From: Chitinophagales bacterium
GTDB lineage: Bacteria; Bacteroidota; Bacteroidia; Chitinophagales; Saprospiraceae
Direction of reading: 5' to 3'
NCBI GenBank assembly: GCA_017303475.1
Contig: JAFLBO010000005.1
Location: forward strand, 62,001 to 126,000
DNA length: 64,000 nt
Each line of letters begins with the position of its first letter. Within the stretch, counting starts at the first letter, position 1. Both the position numbers and the translations under genes were made by a program. Below the pieces are notes generated by a model, which had not been told where the DNA came from, searched no databases, and saw only the letters and a list, made by a program, of their open reading frames with translations. Positions 60,411 through 64,000 of this stretch are shown one piece after another.

Positions 60411-63400
60411 CTAACTCCTATCCCTCCATCCCTCCAAAATTTTCTGATAAACAGGTTTCACCAAAAAGCCGAACAACTCGCTTGCAAACTGTTCATCCGT
60501 CAAAATCTTGGTGAAAAACTCCGGGTTCTTGTTCATCCGTTCAATCACTTTGTTGTTGAACACTTCTTTGCTGCTACCTTGCCGGAAAACCTCAAAGGAA
60601 TTGTTCAAAGCCTGTTTAATCAGGACTTCATCCTTCGCCATTTCGTGTTTAATCTGTTCCACGTTGAAACGCTCGGCTTCTGTGAAGTCAGTCCCGAAAC
60701 GCTCGTTTAGGACTTGGATGATCTCCGAAAGTTGGGTGTATTCATCTTGTCCAATCGGAAGCCCGGCGGTTTTGGGGGGCGATAATTTAGCTTCCTGATT
60801 TGACTCTAAAATGATGCTTCCTTCGCCGATCTTTTGCAAACGGTAATACTCCATCGAAATTTCATCTTTTAGCCTAAAACGGTCGTTTAGGCTCTTCTTT
60901 GGCAGCTTCAGCAAAAGGAAACGGCAATAGGTGTAGAATTTTTCCAACTCCACATCCTCAAAGGGCATTATTTGGGAAAGGTAGGCGTAGGCATTGACGA
61001 AACTTGTCGTGCTGTTTTTAAAATCTTCCTTTTGCTCTTCCTCACCCAATGATTTGAACCGTTGCACCGCCGGGTCAATAAAGGCATTCATCAAACCATT
61101 GATTTTGTTTTGGGGTAGGTTCGGTTTAGCATAGTATTCGCGGCAAAAATTGTTCACCTCTGATTGCCAAATGACTTGCGCCTGTTCAATTTCCCTTTTC
61201 AGGTCGTACAAACGATTGGGGTCGGAAGGCTCAGCCAGGGAAGTGATTTCATAATAGGGTTGGAATGATTTAAGAATTTCTTCCCGGTCGTTGGCAAAGT
61301 CCAGCACGAAAGTATCATCCTTGCCCGCGTGGGTGCGGTTGAGCCGGGAAAGGGTTTGTACTGCCTTCACCCCCGAAAGTTTTTTGTCCACATACATTGT
61401 ATGGAGCAAGGGTTGGTCAAAGCCTGTTTGGTATTTGTCAGCCACCAAAAGCAATTGAAATTCGTCCGTATTGAAACGCTCCGGCAGTTCCCTTTCTCCA
61501 AAACCGTTTAACTCCGTTTCGGTGTAGGTTTTGTTTGGGATGTCGGGGTCTGGCACTTTTCCAGAAAAGGCAACTAAAGGTTTGATGTCGTTGTACCGCT
61601 TTTCTTTCAGGTACTTTTTAAACTCAAAATAGTACCGTACCGCGTGAAGCCGCGAACCTGTCACGACCATTGCCTTTGCCTTGCCGCCAATCTGCTTTGA
61701 GGCGATTTGCCGGAAGTGTTCAATCATCACTTCCGTTTTTTGTGCCAGGTTGTAGGGGTGAAGCGAAACAAAACGCGCAATGGCACGGCTCGCTTTTTTC
61801 TTGTTCACGTTCGGATCATCTTCAATGGCTTTGGAAAGTTTGAAGAAGGTCTGGTAGGTCGTGTAATATTTCAACACGTCCAAAATGAACCCTTCTTCGA
61901 TGGCTTGCCGCATGGAATAGACGTGCGACGCTTTCCCGTTTTCGCCGAACACTTCCAGGGTTTTGGGTTTCGGGGTAGCCGTAAAAGCAAAAAAACTGAT
62001 ATTGGGCTGTTTGCCCCTGTCCAAAATGGATTGCCGGATGAAATCTTCGCCGTCCGTTTCGTCTTCGGTTTCCTCGCTTTCCTTGCCCTCCAATTTCTTG
62101 CCGCCCAAAACGCCTTTCAAATCTTTGGCACTTTCCCCGCCTTGTGAACTGTGGGCTTCGTCAATAATGACGGCGTATTTGTTTTGGGCAATTTTATTAC
62201 GGGCCGCTTCACCATCCGCCCCGGTTTCCTTTGCCAGCCGTTCAATGCTATCTAGCACAAACGGGAACTTTTGCAGGGTGGTGATAATGATGCTGTTTCC
62301 TCCTATCAATGCATCCCGTAGCTGCCCGGTGTTTTGGTCAATCTTTTGCACCACACCCGCTTTGTGTTCAAATTGGTAGATGGTGTCTTGCAATTGCTTG
62401 TCCAGCACCCGGCGGTCCGTAATCACCACCACTGAATTGAACACTTTTTGATTGTAGGCATGTAGGCTGTAAAGCCGATAAGCCAGCCAGGCAATGGAAT
62501 TACTTTTGCCGCTTCCTGCTGAATGCTGAATCAGGTAGTTTTTGCCCGTGCCGTGCGCTTTGGCGTCCTTTTCAAGTTGCCGAACGGCATCTAATTGGTG
62601 GTAACGCGGGAAAATGATCCGCTCTTCTTTTTTCTTTTTGCCGCCTTCGGTATTGGTTTCAATTTGCAGGTGGATGAACCGCCCGACAATATCCAGCCAA
62701 CTATCCCTTTGCCAAATTTCTTCCCATAGGTAGGCGGTTTTGTGGCCGTGTGGGTTTAATGGATTGCCCGCACCTTGCTCAAAACCTTTGTTGAATGGGA
62801 AAAAACGGGTCTTGCCCCGGTTCAAAAGGGTCGTGAAATAGACTTCATCCGCATCTACTACAAAATGAACCAATACCCGTTTCTTAAATTGGAAGAGCAG
62901 TTCGGCGGGGTCGCGGTCTTCCATGAATTGCCGTTTTGCGTTGGAAGCATCCTGCCCGGTGAACTGGTTTTTGAGTTCCACCGTAGCAACGGGCAGCCCG
63001 TTGAGGCTCAAAAGCAGGTCAATCGAATTTTCATTCTTCAGGCTGTATTTTACTTGCCGGGTCACGGTCAAGCGGTTGAGTAGGTAAAGCCGCTCCGTGT
63101 CCGGGTTGAGGCTGTGGGCGGGCTTGAAGTAGGCCAATTTGAATTGCACCCCGTTGTCTGTAATGCCGTTGCGCAAAACGTCGAGCATCCCGACGGCTGC
63201 CAGTTCCTTTTCGAGCCGTTCCAAAAATTTCTGCCTTGCCTTGCCCCGGTGGATGGCTTCAAGCCGTTGCCATTCGGCTGCCTGGGTTTCTTCCAAAAAA
63301 GCAAACAAGACGCTTTCATCCAATGCCAATTGGCGGCTGAATTGGGAGGGGGCGCCTTTCTGCCAGCCACCTTCAGGGGAAAGTAGGGCTGCTTCGATGG

Positions 63401-63434
63401 CTTCTTCAAAAGCCTTTTCAGTGTGGAGTTTCAT
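60411..63434 (-). CDS. hsdR: Type I restriction endonuclease subunit R (HsdR)
   Basis: Motor and nuclease subunit of a type I restriction-modification system, 1007 residues. The N-terminal PD-(D/E)xK nuclease has IDLLLSLNGLPVATVELKN. The SF2 helicase part has Walker A QHSAGSGKSNS (about 303-313), Walker B VIIDEAHSS, FFAFTATPKPK, and the later motifs LLLVADKYQTGFDQP and TLSRLNRTHAGKDD. The C-terminal helical domain is as in HsdR of the EcoR124-like type. It follows a 131-residue ORF and hsdS on the same strand. No break is visible, so it looks intact. Confidence 0.97.
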   Translation of the reverse strand: MKLHTEKAFEEAIEAALLSPEGGWQKGAPSQFSRQLALDESVLFAFLEETQAAEWQRLEAIHRGKARQKFLERLEKELAAVGMLDVLRNGITDNGVQFKLAYFKPAHSLNPDTERLYLLNRLTVTRQVKYSLKNENSIDLLLSLNGLPVATVELKNQFTGQDASNAKRQFMEDRDPAELLFQFKKRVLVHFVVDADEVYFTTLLNRGKTRFFPFNKGFEQGAGNPLNPHGHKTAYLWEEIWQRDSWLDIVGRFIHLQIETNTEGGKKKKEERIIFPRYHQLDAVRQLEKDAKAHGTGKNYLIQHSAGSGKSNSIAWLAYRLYSLHAYNQKVFNSVVVITDRRVLDKQLQDTIYQFEHKAGVVQKIDQNTGQLRDALIGGNSIIITTLQKFPFVLDSIERLAKETGADGEAARNKIAQNKYAVIIDEAHSSQGGESAKDLKGVLGGKKLEGKESEETEDETDGEDFIRQSILDRGKQPNISFFAFTATPKPKTLEVFGENGKASHVYSMRQAIEEGFILDVLKYYTTYQTFFKLSKAIEDDPNVNKKKASRAIARFVSLHPYNLAQKTEVMIEHFRQIASKQIGGKAKAMVVTGSRLHAVRYYFEFKKYLKEKRYNDIKPLVAFSGKVPDPDIPNKTYTETELNGFGERELPERFNTDEFQLLLVADKYQTGFDQPLLHTMYVDKKLSGVKAVQTLSRLNRTHAGKDDTFVLDFANDREEILKSFQPYYEITSLAEPSDPNRLYDLKREIEQAQVIWQSEVNNFCREYYAKPNLPQNKINGLMNAFIDPAVQRFKSLGEEEQKEDFKNSTTSFVNAYAYLSQIMPFEDVELEKFYTYCRFLLLKLPKKSLNDRFRLKDEISMEYYRLQKIGEGSIILESNQEAKLSPPKTAGLPIGQDEYTQLSEIIQVLNERFGTDFTEAERFNVEQIKHEMAKDEVLIKQALNNSFEVFRQGSSKEVFNNKVIERMNKNPEFFTKILTDEQFASELFGFLVKPVYQKILEGWRDRS

Positions 63435-63436
63435 AC

Positions 63437-63832
63437 CTATTGGGTAAGTTTCTTCATCAAAATATCACACTTCTCTTCTATAATGAAAAGCCTGGGTACT
63501 AATTCCATCCCTAACGGATTGAGGAACCAATTTTGGGGATCTTCCCAAAATCTTGATTTATCATAAAGCATAACCAGAAACCCATCATTTTTTAGAGCCT
63601 GAATTTCCAGTGAGGTTTTGTAAGCGTCAAACCACAACTCGCTAATTCTTTTACTTGGAGTATATCCTTTCTCTTGAATGAATAATCTTGTTTCTCTTGT
63701 TGCTGTTCTCATAGCAGTGAGCGCTGTTAGATTTTTTTCTCGCTCATTAAGTTCCTTTGGAATGGAAGCAATTTCCTGTCCCGAAATCTCATAAATCCTT
63801 AAAATTTCACTTATTGCTTGAATTAATTCCAT
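63437..63832 (-). CDS. Hypothetical protein inside the type I restriction operon
   Basis: Unrecognised 131-residue soluble helical protein, with REKNLTALTAMRTATRETRLFI, then ISELWFDAYKTSLEIQALKN and LNPLGMELVPRLFIIEEKC. It sits between hsdS and hsdR, 2 bp from hsdR and 12 bp from hsdS, so it is translated as part of the operon. Type I systems often carry extra ORFs (toxin, anti-restriction or RNase-like) in this spot; nothing in the sequence shows which. Its codon use looks more AT-rich than hsdR. Confidence 0.7.
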   Translation of the reverse strand: MELIQAISEILRIYEISGQEIASIPKELNEREKNLTALTAMRTATRETRLFIQEKGYTPSKRISELWFDAYKTSLEIQALKNDGFLVMLYDKSRFWEDPQNWFLNPLGMELVPRLFIIEEKCDILMKKLTQ

Positions 63833-63844
63833 AAATAGGTTATT

Positions 63845-64000
63845 TTAATTGATTAAACAAATTTTACCCGTTACCGCCTCAAAAATCAGGGCTTGGCGGT
63901 ACTCTTGTAGCAGGGCGATTTCTTGCTGAATGCCGGAAATGGCGGCATCTATTTGGGTGGTTTTTTGGTTAACGTAAGATGTGATGGCGGTTTGTTCCTG
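63845..64000 (-). CDS. hsdS: Type I restriction specificity subunit (HsdS), C-terminal end
   Basis: Only the last 51 codons are in the window; the rest lies beyond the right edge. The sequence QKTTQIDAAISGIQQEIALL followed by QEYRQALIFEAVTGKI is the typical coiled-coil end of HsdS, in which the helix arm sets the spacing between target-recognition domains. The stop is at 63845-63847. With hsdR on the same strand it shows a type I locus in the order hsdS, small ORF, hsdR. hsdM is presumably outside the window. Confidence 0.9.
   Translation of the reverse strand, partial: QEQTAITSYVNQKTTQIDAAISGIQQEIALLQEYRQALIFEAVTGKICLIN

Overview
The window is chromosomal DNA of a member of the Bacteroidota, most likely an environmental Saprospiria-type bacterium. 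The evidence is the set of families present: a short primary sigma factor without region 1.1, DUF4249, DUF1599 and DUF4295 proteins, carboxypeptidase-regulatory-domain TonB receptors, proteins with type IX secretion C-terminal tails, a GldL-like small membrane protein and an Hc1-type histone H1-like protein. Many genes carry the Bacteroidota -7 promoter box TAnnTTTG, and Shine-Dalgarno sequences are generally not visible. The species is an inference.

Layout. 1-12.5 kb: Leu/Glu-type dehydrogenase (cut by the left edge), valS, a DUF4249 lipoprotein, mdh, a peroxiredoxin-like protein overlapping a TonB receptor, then a minus-strand pair (TonB receptor and a DnaQ/GIY-YIG nuclease fusion) and a PPC-domain lipoprotein. 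12.5-18.5 kb: a GldL-like mini-protein, gyrA, a TPR protein and rpoD, with the last two converging on a perfect 24-bp bidirectional terminator. 18.6-33.6 kb: envelope functions (tamB, DUF4442, YdjM-like hydrolase, a C-type lectin protein with a T9SS tail, a TlpA-like thioredoxin, OmpH/Skp) and an unusual TIR-like/TPR/SDR fusion. 33.6-43.2 kb: a TolB-propeller/Omp85-like barrel protein, DoxX and DUF1599 genes, pfkA, a BadF/BadG kinase and a coiled-coil membrane protein. 43.5-48.3 kb: a compact plus-strand operon (PolB-type exonuclease, rpe, LptF/G permease, PAP2 phosphatase, OppB-type permease) starting at a promoter framed by a palindrome. 48.3-58.4 kb: histone H1-like protein, an Arg/His/Thr-rich exported protein, a Pif1-like helicase, a subtilase with an altered active site, tRNA-Arg, the rpmB-rpmG-DUF4295 ribosomal operon, an orphan LuxR-type regulator and a UbiD decarboxylase preceded by a 236-bp inverted-repeat element. 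58.4-64 kb: tRNA-Glu followed by what looks like an accessory island: a three-helix membrane protein, a PIN-domain protein with a zinc ribbon, hsdR, a small ORF and the end of hsdS (cut by the right edge).

Most genes are housekeeping or envelope genes in small operons separated by clear hairpin terminators. The parts most worth a second look are the TIR-like/TPR/SDR fusion (27.6-29.7 kb), the PIN plus membrane-protein pair beside a type I restriction system (58.8-60.4 kb), the heptamer-based inverted-repeat element (55.8-56.1 kb), CACT-type tetranucleotide tracts placed directly before three start codons, and active-site substitutions in a subtilase and in PfkA. All calls come from reading the sequence; no database search was run.
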